64,000 nt of DNA from Montifringilla adamsi (taxonomy: Eukaryota > Chordata > Aves > Passeriformes > Passeridae). How positions within the stretch are numbered: position 1 is the first letter of the stretch; every line of letters begins with the position of its first letter. The notes under the pieces were generated by a model. It saw only the letters and a list, made by a program, of their open reading frames with translations. It ran no database searches and had not been told where the DNA came from. The position numbers and the translations under genes were made by a program. The stretch lies in NCBI GenBank assembly GCA_017590115.1, contig JAGGNK010006448.1, positions 7,798,099 through 7,862,098 of the forward strand. The letters run 5' to 3'. Shown here in pieces: positions 12,516 through 25,680 of this stretch.

Positions 12516-14865
12516 AGGCAGCACATGAATTTCTATTTCAACATTTCTCATTAACACTCTGTTAGCATTTAAATTCAGCTGAGTATAGAACATTATTTAG
12601 TTCTGGTAGTCAATGGTCATGAAATTCATTCTCTGATCCTCAAATGTTTGGTCCTCGAAGAACTTAAAATGATTTTTCTGTTAAATATCACCGAATTGAT
12701 GCCTGTCTAAACCAAATATTAGAAGTTATTGTAGGAATGCCTCCTAACTGGCTCTTCCATTACCTCAGAACTAGGAAAAACCTGAGGGGGAAAAAACCCC
12801 CACAATATTGAAGTACATGAACAGTAGCATTACTATTGATCAAGATCTAGGATTTTCCTACTTCCCTGTCAGCAAAGTGGTTCATCAACGAACTACAGAT
12901 AATTATTTTTATTTCTCTATGCACAGTGTTTCAGCTTCACCAAGTAGGATACAAAACAGGACCATTATATGTGAATGTTTTATTTGCATGTCTTACAATT
13001 TGTCTGAGGTGAGCCTGTGCACCCTGATTCCTTTACTGTAAGGCAGGTCTAAACCTCAACTCCAACTTCTTTAACAAATTCTTTCACAGTCAAAAGTTTT
13101 CTTTTTTTTCCCCTGTTACTCCATCACAAGCCTAGTTCAGAATACTTGGAAACTTCAGAGAATTGAGAGATATTTCTGGATACTAAATAACCTGGCATTG
13201 TACTTATATTTGGAGTAACAGAATTTCCCAATGACTGTCTTTAGAGAACATACGTTTGATAAATAGGAAGCACCAAATCTTCCCAGATATGTGTTATGGG
13301 ATCAAGAATCATGTATGATTCTCCATATTTCAGTAAAATAATCCCCTCTTCCCATTAAATTCTGTGTAAGCCCAGATGTTTAGTATCTGAACATCATAAT
13401 ACCTATGTCATTCATATTCAGAAGTCTAATCCTATCTATCCAGTCTCATCTGACATGAAATACGTATCTGACATTATGTAGAGGTCCAAAAAAGGTGCAG
13501 GACCTGCAAGAGACTTATATTCTTCTAAGATGCCAGCTGGAAGCAAATTTTGAAAAAAAGGAGATAAATATTTATTTTTAGGAATTTCATCCAGTCCAGA
13601 GGATGAAATTCAGCCTAAAATTTATTTTAAAAATGTTCTCCATGTGTAGGTATCTTTATGTGAAAAAGTTTAGCTAAATTTTTAGTTCACCTTGAATCAG
13701 AAGTAGACATTTCTATTTGATCACTTGATTTACTCTCTAAAATTTATTCTTTGCACTGACAAAATCTGTATCTAGGAGGCTGAGACCTAGCTCATGATTG
13801 GAAACCTAAATTGGGAATTTTAATATGGAACTTCAATGAAATACACATTGCACAGAGCCATTCCAGTTCCTTTTTAATGCTCTGAGACAGCCACACAGGG
13901 CTGATAGATTTGGCATAGATTCTACAGAAATCTTCTCTCAGGAGGGATGTGCTGATTAATCTCAAAAGTTATTAGGTGCTTTTGTACGAACAATTACATT
14001 CTGCCCACAGATATGCACATCTGAAATTGTTACCATAGGCATAGCCAGGCTCTCCTACAGAATGATTAATCTGCTGAATTTCAGAGGCCAGCTTCTGGAT
14101 GAGATCAATTAAGACCTGTGACTGCATATTAACACTTATATGCAGATATTTGCATTTTCTTAGATAAATCCCTTCCTAGGTTAGGAAGTCTTGAAAGAAT
14201 CACCAAAGGAGTCTCTGAAAATTCAGTACTTCCAGAATTAGTAATGTTTGCAAATTCAAAAGTTAATTAGGTATTAAAGTCAAACCTAAGCCCTTTAATT
14301 TGTACTGAAATTAAATGTTCAACATATTTTTAACTATAGAATCAACTCTATATGACCAGAAATTTGCAGATTATCTGTGGCCTTAATTGCAAATTATCTG
14401 TGTTCTTAATTTTTCTTAACAATTTTCTTTTTTTTTTTGTGAAAATCAAAGGAAGTTGCATTTTCACTTAAAATCATTATTATTCGAGTAGTCAGTCTGC
14501 ACAACTAATCAATCCTTACAAATAGCTAATCCTAATGCAGGTGGGAGGATAATGACTTTAGTGACTTGCCAAGAAAATCATCAGATATAACTTCATCACC
14601 AGTTCATTGTTCAGCTCCACAAAGTGAAAACCTTCTGGATTTTTCTTTAATGGAGATAAATGACTCTTTAGAAACCTCTGGACATATTTTACTTTATCAA
14701 TTACTGCACCAAAGCTTTGACTTTAATTGAAACTAAAGATTGATTATTTATGTCCTATTCTGTACCTTCATGATATAAATTTTAGTGCATGTTAATGTTA
14801 GCAAAGATTACAGTGCTACCATATTCTTGACAAAAGCAAACAATAGTTATGTGTTTATTTGGAAA

Positions 14866-14965
14866 TTATGTATATTATTATATAATAATTATATATTATA
14901 AAAGCAGTTATTTGTTAATATATTATATACTGATGTATTATATATTATATACATAGAACATATAT
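14866..14965. repeat. TA-rich, partly self-complementary tract
   Basis: Repeated tatatta/taatata blocks, including ataataattatatattata and attatatattatatacat. The tract could fold on itself on either strand. Sequences of this kind are unstable, and no gene is linked to it. Confidence 0.85.
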
Positions 14966-15261
14966 TTATCAATTCTATATATTGAATAATTTGGGGATTT
15001 TTTTTTTTTTGTGAAATGAATTCAAAATCTGTGGCAAAATCAGAACTGTAATAATTTCCAGCTCTTAAGAGCTTTTGTTACCCGTTGCTGGGAGCTGCTA
15101 TTTGTTGCTTTGTGGCTTTTTGTTCAGAAGTAAACAGTTGTTAGTGAAGTTTAGTAGTTTAGTGTCACTTTTATGTGAAAGTAGATGTTTTGTTAGAAAG
15201 CTGAAAAGACAACATGGTAAGAAACTTGCAAAGAAGTGTAACAGAAAAATCCTCTGAAATT

Positions 15262-15270
15262 ATACATATA

Positions 15271-15306
<36 letters not shown>

Positions 15307-15308
15307 CA
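15262..15308. repeat. Compound (TG)n(TA)n microsatellite
   Basis: About seven TG units are followed by about twelve TA units. A usable length-polymorphic locus is likely on general grounds. Confidence 0.96.
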
Positions 15309-18300
15309 TGAAGAAAAGCAATATTGAAACAATATTACACTTGGATAATTAAACAGGATACAGGATAATTACCCTTGTATCAAGAATCTTTTGCCAAAAG
15401 AAGAATATAAGACTTTCAGTATTAGTAGACATGACCAATCATACAAACTGACTAAAGGGCACTGTGTACCTGAGCTGCAATGACTGAAAAGAATTCAGGA
15501 TAATAGTGATAAGAAAGAAGACCTGCAAAGCCATAATTTAAAAAACCCTGCTGACTATCTGCAATATTACCAAGTAAATTCTTTATAGTACTCTGATTAT
15601 TTAGGAGCAGAATATTTAACAGAAATGTAAAATATGTGAAAGCATAAAAATAATCAAAACAGAAAACTAAGAAAGCACTGCAGTTTGTATTTTATGTATT
15701 CAGATTTCAAAACATGTGTTTTTTCATTTATAAAATATTTACAAGGCATGCAATGTCCTATTCTATCATCACTGATGTAAAGATAATTTTGTATACCTGA
15801 CTGGAGGGAAAGATTTGTTAAAGAGAAATAGCAAAACATAATTGCAAAGATTGTTATCTTACAGAATTTGAAAGCATATTTTAGTGACATCTTTAGGTAG
15901 GCAAACAATCTTTTCTATTTTCTTTTCAATCTGTATGAAGAAAACAAATCTCATCAGTTTGTGAGAAGTTCAGAAATGAAATGAAATCTCCTACTTGGCA
16001 ATGTCATTTCTGTTTCTCAGAAAGCCCACTTATTTCTCCTATTTTTTAAAGAAAATCACTTTTTTTTTTTCATTGTCTTGCTGTCATTTTTGGCAGTTTT
16101 CAAATCCCAACTTAAATTCCTTCAGACTCTTATGAAGGAATGCAGTTCTTTTTTTCCTATATTAGTGACAATAAAACAAAATGTTATATACTTCCAAATG
16201 ATGCCTCCAAAGGAGAAAAACAGCAGCACTCCTTTCTATGAAAAAAAATAAAATACTTCTGTAAGTAGGTGTCTTATAAAGACAAGTAATAAATTTCAAG
16301 TTTAAGAAAGACATTTTAGGGAATGGAAGAATTAGCATACACTGGATGAAGCTATGAACTACAATCTTTGAAGAAGTTATAACAATTTAAAATAAAGAAT
16401 GCATGTGATCAGTACAGACAAAGCTCTGCTAGACTAGTATGGGCAGACAACTAGACTATCTTGGAGCTACTGTGAAATGCATCATGAAGCAAGCTGGTAC
16501 AATAAAAAGCTTGGTAGCAGGTAATGAGAGACCTGAGGTCCCCATGGGTTCCTAATCAGTCCCCTATCAACAGTGCATGTAAAAATCACTTCAAATACTA
16601 CCAAGGTAATGCTTAGGAGCCCAGCAAACTAATACAGATACAAGGAAAGTCAATGTCTAAAGAATGTTTGGGTAATGATTTAAATTGAGTTAAAAATAAT
16701 AATGATTAAAAATCTCTTTATTAAAGATCCATGATTCAATTTCTGATGAGAGCAGCTGTTTATTCCTTAAGATAATGCAATTAATTGTTTTCTACCATGA
16801 AAAATTGCAAAAGCAAATACACTGCTGCTTTCTTCTGCTACACTGTGTGATGCTTTGCTTTTGGGCTTCTGTTTGTGGATTTCCATTAGAGATCTGATAA
16901 GGGTGTGTAAGAAAATTTTGATTGAATATGCCATATGGCACTGCATAAATGTGTAATGGGGCTTTTACATGCATCTTGGGAGAAAATAAAAAAGTTATTT
17001 TTCCCACACCAAAGGATTAATAATCACTGTTGGAACAAATTGGATGCAAATTAGTGGTACCTCTGTGATGAGTTTTAGAGGTACAGCGACAGCCATGCCT
17101 TTCTTAATAACAGCAAATCATAATGCAAATTATAAAGAACTTTGAAAATTAATTAATTCAACTGACTTAACCCTTTTATGGATTTTTTTCTTATTAATCA
17201 GATTTAATATGATTTAGCTTAATGCATTTTCAAAATAGTTAAATCATATTAAGTTTATTTTGAAATTAAATGAGACTGTCTACCTAAAGATCCTATGTAG
17301 ATTAATTATCCTATATCATTATCATAGTTTCTGTATAGACAGGATCTTATTTTCAAAGTTAAATTTTGGCTGTTAGTGTTGGTGTTGGTTTGATATTTTT
17401 AGTTTTTAGGTAAGACAAGTCATCAAGTTGATCTGTAAAAGTGGTTAAAATCATTGAGATTTTAAAGATTTATTGAGATTTATTGCAAAATATGGGCTCA
17501 TACTTCGCTTGGAGTGGTAAGCCTTTGAAGGATATGCTTTCCTTGCTGATGTCAGAATTGTGACATTCACCTCAAAAGGATATGAAATTTTCTCTTGCAT
17601 TTATAAATTATTTGTTTACGTTTCACATTTGAAAAGCATGGTTAACTTACAATTTCCTTTCTATAAAATTCTTCATTTACTTTCAGAATTAGAAATCTTA
17701 CAAAACATCATCATCATGAACAGCACACATTACAAAGCTTTTAGTTTGTATATTTAAACAATTAAAAAATTAGGATAAGACACATGAAAGCAGCCCACTG
17801 TATACAGTCTTCAATAATAGGATCATATGTTTCCCTTTTTCAATAAAAAATTTTTATTTATATTCCCCATAGTTCAGTTATGGACAGTTTGTAACATATA
17901 ATGCAAGCAATTCAAACACATAACTTCATAAAATAATTTCTGCAACTTTTTACTACAATAGTTTCAGTACTGTGTTTGACAGCTTTACAAAGAATATTGT
18001 GTGCTCAAATTACTCTGTTAATCCTGAACAATGTTCTTCTTTTTTTCCCATTTTCAGCTTCTAAGCCACAGTAAATAAAAGGAAAAAAAATATTGATGAC
18101 AGATTTTAGGAGATAAGACCTACATTTTTAAACTACTACACCTATTTACATCAACTGATTTATCAAAGGCTATCATCAAAATCTGCTAGCTCAAGACTTT
18201 TTCATGTTTAGTGGTACAATATTTTTTTTTGAGTGCAGACACATTATCTAGGAAGAACTCCATCCCAGTCACGACACCTTTACTCTTCCTCAGATTCCCT

Positions 18301-20191
18301 CATGGTTTACGGCATTTAATAATTCCTTAGTAAGATATCATACAGGAGAGTATTCCCGAGCAATTACTATTTCTGCTCTTTTTCTCTCATTCACTCCCCA
18401 GTTTCTCCCAAGCACTTCCAGTCTAGCAGAGAATCGTTAACTGGCAACTCTACCGTAACTGCAATTCTTCAATATTTTTATAATTAGGAGCAAAAAAATA
18501 ATGGAAACATACTTCTGCATAATGACTTTTTACATCAGAGGCTGATGTATAATACCTTTATATAATGGATAACTGCAGTTATCAAAACATTTTTTTTCTG
18601 TTAAAGCACAATATTCCAAACAGTTCAAATGTACACCTAAAGAACTTGAGTGGGCTTGAGGATTTCACTTTTGAAAAACTCCACTTTATACGCTGCACTG
18701 AATGCAGCAAATAGTATCAGGGAGCCACACTTCATATAGTAATGTGTTATTAGATATTTCCTAGACTGGTTATTCCCAACTCTACTTTGTGTAAAAAAGG
18801 AGCATAATTACTCACCAAGGGTTTTTTAGCCCTAGCTATTTCATCTTTTATTGAATGTTATCAGTGTTAGATTCCCAAGTACTGTAAATTTCTCTTTTTG
18901 CTTGAGATTCCTTTGCTTTCTTTAAAAAAAAAGTAATATTTTTTGTTCATTATTAGTTCTGCATGATATGCTCATTTTCCCTAAGCAGATCCTAACTTAA
19001 GATACAGTGCACCATTTTTTGTATAAAGAACTCTTAAATATGTATATGTTCCTTTAGATAAAGCAGAGCTTACAAACCATAGAGAACTAGTAAGATTACA
19101 AGGAAATTTCAGTCTTTGTTTTACTTACAACCATAGCATTAGAAAACCATGACAAGCTGTGCTGTTTTTTAAGCTCTGGTTTTGTTCTTTCTTCCAAGGT
19201 ATAATTGACACAGAAGATGAGGGGGTGGCATCTATCCTTCCTTTCACACACTTCAGCTACACTTTCCCAGCTGTCTTACTTCCTATGTGCATCTGTCTGA
19301 TACTGATACAATATTTTCAATAATAGATTCTACTGAGCTGTTAAAAATGCTTTAAGTACAAACACACAAATTTAATATATGAATATACGTATAGTAGACA
19401 TACACAAAAAGATTTAAAACAAGATAAACCAAAACAAAACCATCATTAGAGTTGCAGAATTGAGACTTACAAGCTTGGGGTTTTTTGAAATAATTTTTCT
19501 AAGTGCAAGGTAAATTCACTTCCCCTTCTTTATTATTTCTGAGTATATAATTAAATAAACTAGGCTTTTCCATCCTGCCCTGGGAATGAGTACAGGAGAC
19601 TACTGCAGACTCTTACTAACTTTGATTATTTGCTGTGTAGATGTGTAGTAAGAGGAGACTGCAGTCGTAGGATGGTTATTGTAAAAGTTACAAATTATCT
19701 AGAACTGGTTTTCTTCATCTTACTTCTCCTCTTCCACAGCAGTCATATTTTTTTTTTCTTTTCCATTCAAGTATATAGAAGGCTAGATGAAATCTCTTAT
19801 GTCTTTAGGTCCAGTTATATACTACTTAAGAGAAAAAAAATCACTGTTGGGGAAAAGCCATCCAGATTTTAGTATGAACTTTCTTTTTGAAATCTATTAG
19901 TGGATTTTTTTTTTTTACCTCCATTGTTCAGAAACTTTATTTTTGTTTCCAGTATAAATGTATATACTGACACATCCTTGCATCAACATGGTTTATCACT
20001 TCAAATAGAAATTTTTGTCACTGGGGCTTATCCCATGTATACCTAAAGACACCCATTATATTCCCTTCAAAATTCAAATTGTTAAATTAAGAATGTTAAG
20101 ATAATTTTCATTCCAATTGAATGTTTTTCTTTGTTCGGAACATAAGAATATTCCTTCCTGAACCAACAACAAATTCACTTTTATAGAAAAC

Positions 20192-21173
20192 TGTGGTGGG
20201 TTGACTTTGGCTGGACACCATACATCAACCAAAGCTGCTCTATCATTCCCCTTCCCAAGGTGAACAGGTAAGAAAATATAACAAAAACTTATGTGTCTGA
20301 ATAAGGACAGGGAGACATCACTCACCAATTCCCATCATGAGTAAAATAGATTTGACTCTGAGAAACCAATCAATTAAGAATAGGGTAATGAGAAAAAAGC
20401 ACCAAATCTTGGAACACCTTCCTCCATCTCTCCTTTCTTCCTGGGCTTCATTCCTGAGTTTTCTATTTTCTCCCCACCAGCAGCACAGGGAGATGGGGGC
20501 TTCAATCAGTTCATCACATCTCTCCACCAATCCCTCCTGTTCAGGAGAAGAACACCTCAGACTCTTCCACTGCTCTAGCATGGTGTTCCTGATATGAGAT
20601 ACAGGCTACCATGAAACCCTGCTGTCAGTCCTTCCCACAGGCTGCAGCTCTTCAAGAACTGCTCCAGCATGGGTCCCTTCCACAGGGTGCATTCCTACAG
20701 GAGCAGATGGCTCCAGTGTGAGATCCCCACGAAGTAAGAAATCTTGGCAAGAAACTTGCTCCAGTGTGGAATTTCCACAGGGTCACAGCCTCCTTCAGGC
20801 GTCCAGCCGCTTTGATGTGGGGCTGTCCATGGGTTGCATGTGGATCTCAGCTGCAGGGACACATCTACCTCACCATGGTCTGCACCACAGGATGCAGGGC
20901 AATCTTTGCTCTGATCTCTGGAGCATCTGCTTCCCATCCTTCGCAGACGATGCTGTCGGCAGGCCTGTTTCTCTCATGTATTCCCACTCCCCTGAAATGT
21001 GCTTTTCTGCTGTAACTTTTTCCCTCCTGAAATATGTTATCCCTTATGTTGCCACTGTTTCTGATGGGATTGGCATTGCCCAGCTGAGGGTCCACCTTTG
21101 AGCTAACAGGCATTGGTTCTATTAGACTTGAGGGAAGCTTTTGTCAGTTTCTCAAACCAGTCACTTCTACATC
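20192..21173 (-). mobile_element. Avian endogenous retrovirus LTR, near full length, minus strand
   Basis: The plus strand starts tgtggtgggttgactttggc (20192-20211), then has gctctatcattccccttccc (20237-20256), ggacagggagacatcactca (20305-20324), repeated gctccag blocks, and gaaatatgttatcccttatg (21029-21048). I recognise this order as a common avian LTR read backwards. Orientation is minus because the reverse strand carries the U3 start, a TATA-like region near 21030 and the terminal ...caacccaccaca end. Its terminal part (on the minus strand, ccttattc...gtgag) resembles the 3' end of the LTR at 6762-7205, suggesting related families. A 5-base match, aaaac, lies just before the left end (20187-20191) and at 21174-21178, a weak candidate target-site duplication. 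Open frames across it (longest 127 codons, 20718-21101) are by-products. No viral coding sequence is attached. Confidence 0.85.
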
Positions 21174-21212
21174 AAAACATGCAAATATAATACACAAATA
21201 CAATCAGAATTA

Positions 21213-21252
21213 TGCATATATATGTATATACACACATATATACATGTATTTA
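21213..21252. repeat. TA/CA mixed microsatellite
   Basis: Alternating purine-pyrimidine tract of the form (ta)n, cacacata, tatacatgta. It lies about 40 bp beyond the minus-strand LTR. Confidence 0.9.
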
Positions 21253-22254
21253 TAACTTACACAATACCATTATTAGTCATTTAGTGTTACTGCAAAAAGA
21301 CTTCTTTGCAGAAACCTAGATCTGTACTTCTGCCTTTCTTAGGTTCATTGCATAAACAATGCAATGTTTCATTCTATGGCATTCTATGGCCAGCAGAAGG
21401 CTTCAGAAAAATGGAAATATTCCCATTCCCACATTCCCATAAAGAGGATCAGTTAATATACCTATTTCTTAGTAATTTCTTTGGTGTCATATCTATTCAT
21501 ATCATTATGCATTAACTTTTTAGGTCTAGGATCCATAATGTCTTTCTCATAAGCTATGCCCTTGTGATTAATTTTAGATATAGATATAGATGAAGTACAA
21601 ATTTATAGATATTTATAACTGCAAAGGAATCTTCATTTATTTTCCTTACCTGGTGTGGTACAGGTTTACTTAATAATTTGGTGTATTCTCAGTTTTTGCC
21701 TAGACTTTCAATACTCTATGAACTCCAATTTCATTTTATGCAGCTTTCTTAAAATTGTAAAATTAATTCTTATATTATCATTAAAAAGTAATTAATTATT
21801 CTTTTAAGTCAGGGAAAATTCTTTATAAAATTGTTCTCCCTTCTTGCTTTCAATTTCAATTCCACACATAGCATCTTCACATTTGATTCAATTAAATTAC
21901 AAAACTCATTTAAGCTCCACATTTGACTTCAGCAATGTTTTAGTAGCTTTATGTTTCATGTTAATATATCAGCAGAATTATAAAACAAATTGTCCTAGTA
22001 TTTCTGCTATTTGAGAAACATTTATCTTTAATGCTGCCAGATTTTTTGTTTAGTTATACAGATATATGAAGAAAAAAATTTAGCTGAATTTGAAAGCAAA
22101 GAACTTGATTGTCACAATTTTTCATTGCAGACTTTAAATTTCGCCTATAAAACCCATTTACATTTTTGCTTCATGAAAACATAAAACTGATGTAAAAGTA
22201 CAAGAATTCTGTTTGTGACTTCAAAAAGCTTCTTCTCTATCTACCAGCCTAGCT
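21253..22254. other. AT-rich DNA, nothing recognised
   Basis: Contains an 11-bp direct repeat (cattctatggc twice, near 21371-21391) and otherwise unremarkable AT-rich sequence without a coding frame. Confidence 0.6.
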
Positions 22255-22600
22255 ACCAAATTTCTCTCTCCAGTTTAGAGAAGGATGTTGTGAAGGACTC
22301 TGTCAAAGGCTTTACAGAAGTCTGGATAAACATCAGTACCCCTCCCCTTGTCCTTGACCACTGTTGTGGTCACTCCATCGTGGAAGGCCATTGGTTTGGT
22401 CAGGCAGGACTTGCCCCTGGTGGAGGCATGCACAGCTTATAAGAGGATCTGTTCCATAATCTTCCCAGGCACAGAGGTGAGGTTGAGAGGTCAGTAGTTT
22501 CCAGGGTCCTCCTTTCCACCCTTTTTAAAGACGGGTACAGTATTTTCCCCTTTCTATCTAATGCCTGACTTAGCTGTGTATGACGTAAGAGGGAAGAGCC
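22255..22600 (-). mobile_element. CR1 LINE fragment, reverse transcriptase part of ORF2
   Basis: On the minus strand a degraded CR1 ORF2 is readable. The stretch NLTSVPGKIMEQILL (complement of about 22438-22482) is a signature of the CR1 reverse transcriptase amino-terminal half. It is preceded by GNY and a stop where CR1 has GNYRPVS, and it ends in a stop. Further downstream in CR1 sense, the region near 22283-22320 corresponds to the KAFDTV..-type block (plus-strand aaggactctgtcaaaggctt). About 70 bp expected between these blocks are missing near 22435. The copy is truncated at both ends and cannot encode a working enzyme. Active CR1 would make the protein that nicks and reverse-transcribes at genomic targets. 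Confidence 0.9.
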
Positions 22601-23457
22601 TTTGCTGATACCATCATGTGACTGTAGATTTCCCAGTGAACTCTTCCCAAAGGCAAACAAATGTGTATAATATACATAACCTTCTTTAAAAGAGGTAAAC
22701 TAAAAAGGCTTTAACCAAACACTAAAAGTAACATCTTCTTTCATATCCTTTTTTCCATATTTATGTTGTCCATACATTCATCAGATACAACCATTTACCC
22801 AGTTCTTACTTCCTGTTTATTCTTTGTTTCTATATTTTGGACCCTAGCTTCATAGGACCAATGTGTCCAGTGCACACCAGATTGAGCAGTAAAATTTAAA
22901 AATATCTGACAACTGTTCTGTGAGTGTATCCCACACAAGAAGTGCTCACTACACTTAAGAAGGATGACAAACGTGCCAGGCCTAGGTGCATTGCTTTCAA
23001 TCAATGTGGCAGTGACAGCCCCTGGCTTCCTACCAAGCCAAGTACAGCTTAGCTGTAGTGTGTGAACTACCAGGTGGCAAAGACAGAAGAGCCTGGGGAT
23101 CCCTACTGCATATCATCCATCATACTGCTCCCTATGTCTCTTCACTCTTTTTAACTTCTGCAGAGAGCAGCATGTAAAACACATTCTCCTTTACCACACA
23201 ACCCTACCTCATTTGCAGTTCAGACTGAGAAAATGTACACAGGTCATTAGGACCTGTGTCTAACACTTTATTAGCAGCCCAACAGTTGATTAAACCTTCA
23301 GGATCAGTACCACATTCAAAACAGAGGTGTGGGTTTTTTAATGGTCATGCTTAATACCCTCTTCTTACTCATCTTAGAATGGCGAAGACCAAATGTAGTT
23401 AGTAACAATTTGATACATTTCTCAACCACACTTTAAAAATTCTGTTTGTCTAATTTA
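22601..23457. other. AT-rich DNA between CR1 fragments
   Basis: No recognisable gene. The section 22840-23130 is less AT-rich than its surroundings but matches no repeat or protein family that I recognise. Confidence 0.55.
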
Positions 23458-23850
23458 GACAGAAGGAGACTAAGAGGTGACCTTATTGCTGTCTGTAGTT
23501 TCCTGAGAAGTGGAGAGGGAGTTGCTGATCTCTTCTCCCTGGGATCCAGGGAAAAGGATGTGTTCAAAGAACGGTTCAAAGCTGCACCAGGGGATGTTCA
23601 GACCAGAAAAAGGGAATAATTTCTTTGCTGACAGAGCAGTAAAACTCTGGAACAGGCTTCCTAGAGAGGTGGATGATGCCCTAATCTTGTCAGTGTTTAA
23701 GAAGAATTTGGATAATGCCCTTAATAACATGCTTTACCTTTTGGTCATCCCTGAAGTGTTCAGAAATCTATACTAGAGTACTATTGTAGATCCCTTCCAA
23801 CTTAAACTATACTGTTCTGTTTTATTCCATTCTGTTCTATTCTAATCATG
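23458..23850 (+). mobile_element. CR1 LINE 3' end (ORF2 carboxyl end plus 3' tail)
   Basis: The plus-strand frame from 23462 reads RRRLRGDLIAVCSFLRSGEG, the carboxyl-terminal region of CR1 ORF2. After a frame change, FADRAVKLWNRLPREVDDA and LDNALNNML follow (frame of 23510-23776). The 3' end reads gatcccttccaacttaaact (23790-23809), then short tcTRT-type repeats up to about 23850, as expected at a CR1 3' terminus. The element is heavily 5'-truncated, as is usual for CR1. At least one frameshift separates the two readable pieces, so it is inactive. The 88-codon frame here is part of the element and not a host gene. Confidence 0.92.
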
Positions 23851-24334
23851 CTGAAGAAAATTCATAATAGAGAAAAAAACATTAATATAAACAACATTTT
23901 AAGCAAAGAAACTTTATTGAAGAAATCAAATAAATTAACAATTTAATATTAAAAGTATTTGTGAAATGGCTTGCTCATGTAAATGTTCATGTTACTTGTA
24001 AATGCAGACAATTTAAAAATTTTCTAATGAAGATAAATTAATAAATTACTTAATGTCTAAATCTAGTAAAAACACAATAATGTTTCAGCTAATAATTCAA
24101 AATAATTAAAATAAGCAATAATTGGTAATCAATAATTCAAAATACTCAGCTTATTTTTAATGTCTTCACATATGTCATAGTAGAATGCATGGATTTCTTC
24201 CATGTAGAAGAGTATTTCTTGGTTTTTTCTTCTTTTTATTTTTGAAAAGCAAAATTTAAAATCAAAAGCATACTGACAAGCTTAAATTTATCACAATTGT
24301 TTGATATAAGTGTGCAAATTCCAAAAAGTACAGA
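23851..24334. other. Very AT-rich spacer
   Basis: Contains two copies of taataattcaaaata (near 24090 and 24128) within AT-rich sequence. Nothing else is recognisable. Confidence 0.6.
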
Positions 24335-24605
24335 TCCAGGCTTTTTTCAGCAGTGTCCAGTGGCAAGACCAGAGGCAATGTGCGCAAACTGACACTCAGG
24401 AGGTGTCTCTAAACATCAGAAAACACTTTTTCACTGTGGGTGATCAAGCATACTGACATAGGTTATGCAGAGAGGCTGTGGAATCTTCCTTCTCAGAGAT
24501 ATTCAAAAGCCTCTCGACGTGGTCCTGAGCAATTGGCTCCATGTTACCTTGCTTGAGCAGGGAAGTTGGCTGAAATGACCTCCAGATGTAGTCAAAAGGG
24601 GACCT
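24335..24605 (+). mobile_element. CR1 LINE 3' fragment
   Basis: Recognised by the order cttttttcagcagtgtccag, aggaggtgtctctaaacatc, tatgcagagaggctgtggaa, tattcaaaagcctctcgacg and gagcagggaagttggctgaa. This is the typical run of the last part of CR1 ORF2 and the start of the 3' untranslated region. The usual final block (gtcccttccaacc and ATTCTRTG repeats) is missing, so the copy is truncated at its 3' end as well. Several short indels break the frame. It belongs to a different CR1 subtype from the neighbour at 23458-23850, judged by wording of the same region. Confidence 0.9.
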
Positions 24606-25485
24606 CTTTGTTTTGGTTTGGTTGTCCAAAAGCATGTAAGTTTTTGTGTGTTTTCTTCAGAAGAAAATAATGATATTTAAATGGATTTTACTGGGTTTTA
24701 AAATTTATTTTAATTTTCTTTTTTCATTTATGCAGGAGTTAGAAGAGAAAGTTTCTCAAACATTACAGTTCAAACCCTATACTGCTTTATTACCAGTCAA
24801 TGTCATTTATGACTAGCTGCTCTTCAAATTGCAGTAAAGATTATGTTTCTTTACTTTTGACATAGGAGAATTTGAAAGACTTTCTTTGCCTGATTTTCCA
24901 AGAGAGCTGTATCATTATGAGTACAGAATATGAAGTCTGGATATGAAGTCTGAATTAAATGTCAACATTGAGGCCTCTAATGTGGCTTAGACAGTATTGT
25001 AGCAATTCTTGCCTCTGGGATATAATTTATGCTTTGTAAATGTATGTATGCAAAAAAATTGGTTTCCATTTTCCAAGAGGAGTGTTAGCTGTTTCCACTT
25101 ACAACATTTAATTTTGTATTTCCAAAGAACTAGAAAGAGTATTAGGTAGACGCTAGAAGGCTTAAATTAAGTATAGTACATAGAAACTTATATTTTCACT
25201 CAAAGTATTACAGCACATAAAACCCCCACAAAACAGAGAATTTATATTTGACATTGACATTTGCTAATGTTCTTTCAAAATGTTATTGTATGAGTAAAAA
25301 ATAAATGTGGTTGTAAATTTTAGTTGAACAAGGTATATGTGTATACTCACAAAATTATGAAATGCAGAGATCTGAGTGAAAAGTAATTTATGCTGTACAG
25401 ATTTTAGATACTTATAATATTGAAAGTTTAAAAAAATTATAGTATGTATATAGCTCAAAACTTTTTTGTGACATTTTCCTCAGTT
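24606..25485. other. AT-rich DNA, nothing recognised
   Basis: Contains a short direct repeat (atatgaagtctg twice near 24930-24952) and no gene-like frame. Confidence 0.6.
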
Positions 25486-25680
25486 AGAGGGTGGTGAGGC
25501 ACTGGAACAGATTGCCCAGAGAAGTAGTGGACGCCCCATCCCAGGGATTGTTCAAGGCCATGTTGGATTGGGCTTTAAGAAACCTGGTCTAGTCGAAGCT
25601 GTCCTTGTCCACGGAAGGGGTTTGGACCTTGATGACCTTTAAGGTCCCTTCCAACCCAAACCTCTCTGTGACTCTATTCT
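25486..25680 (+). mobile_element. CR1 LINE 3' end, well preserved
   Basis: Starts agagggtggtgaggcactgg, runs through cagagaagtagtggacgccc and ttgatgacctttaaggtccc, and ends ctctctgtgactctattct, which is a standard avian CR1 3' terminus. It is the least diverged CR1 piece in the window by eye, and only about 195 bp long because of severe 5' truncation. Confidence 0.95.

Larger units (their letters stand above)
9226..20191. other. Gene-poor AT-rich DNA, about 11 kb
   Basis: No recognisable exon, RNA gene or dispersed repeat. Open frames stay below about 95 codons and match no family I know. Simple repeats and one hairpin inside are listed separately. Short T runs (for example 15001-15011 and 19747-19758) and A/C-rich patches also occur. 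Confidence 0.55.

Noticed and set aside
20718..21101. 127-codon plus-strand frame resembling uncharacterised bird proteins
   Set aside because: It lies inside the minus-strand LTR; frames of this type in bird annotations are LTR translations and not host genes.
23510..23776. 88-codon plus-strand frame as a host gene
   Set aside because: It contains the NRLPREVDDA-type carboxyl end of CR1 ORF2.
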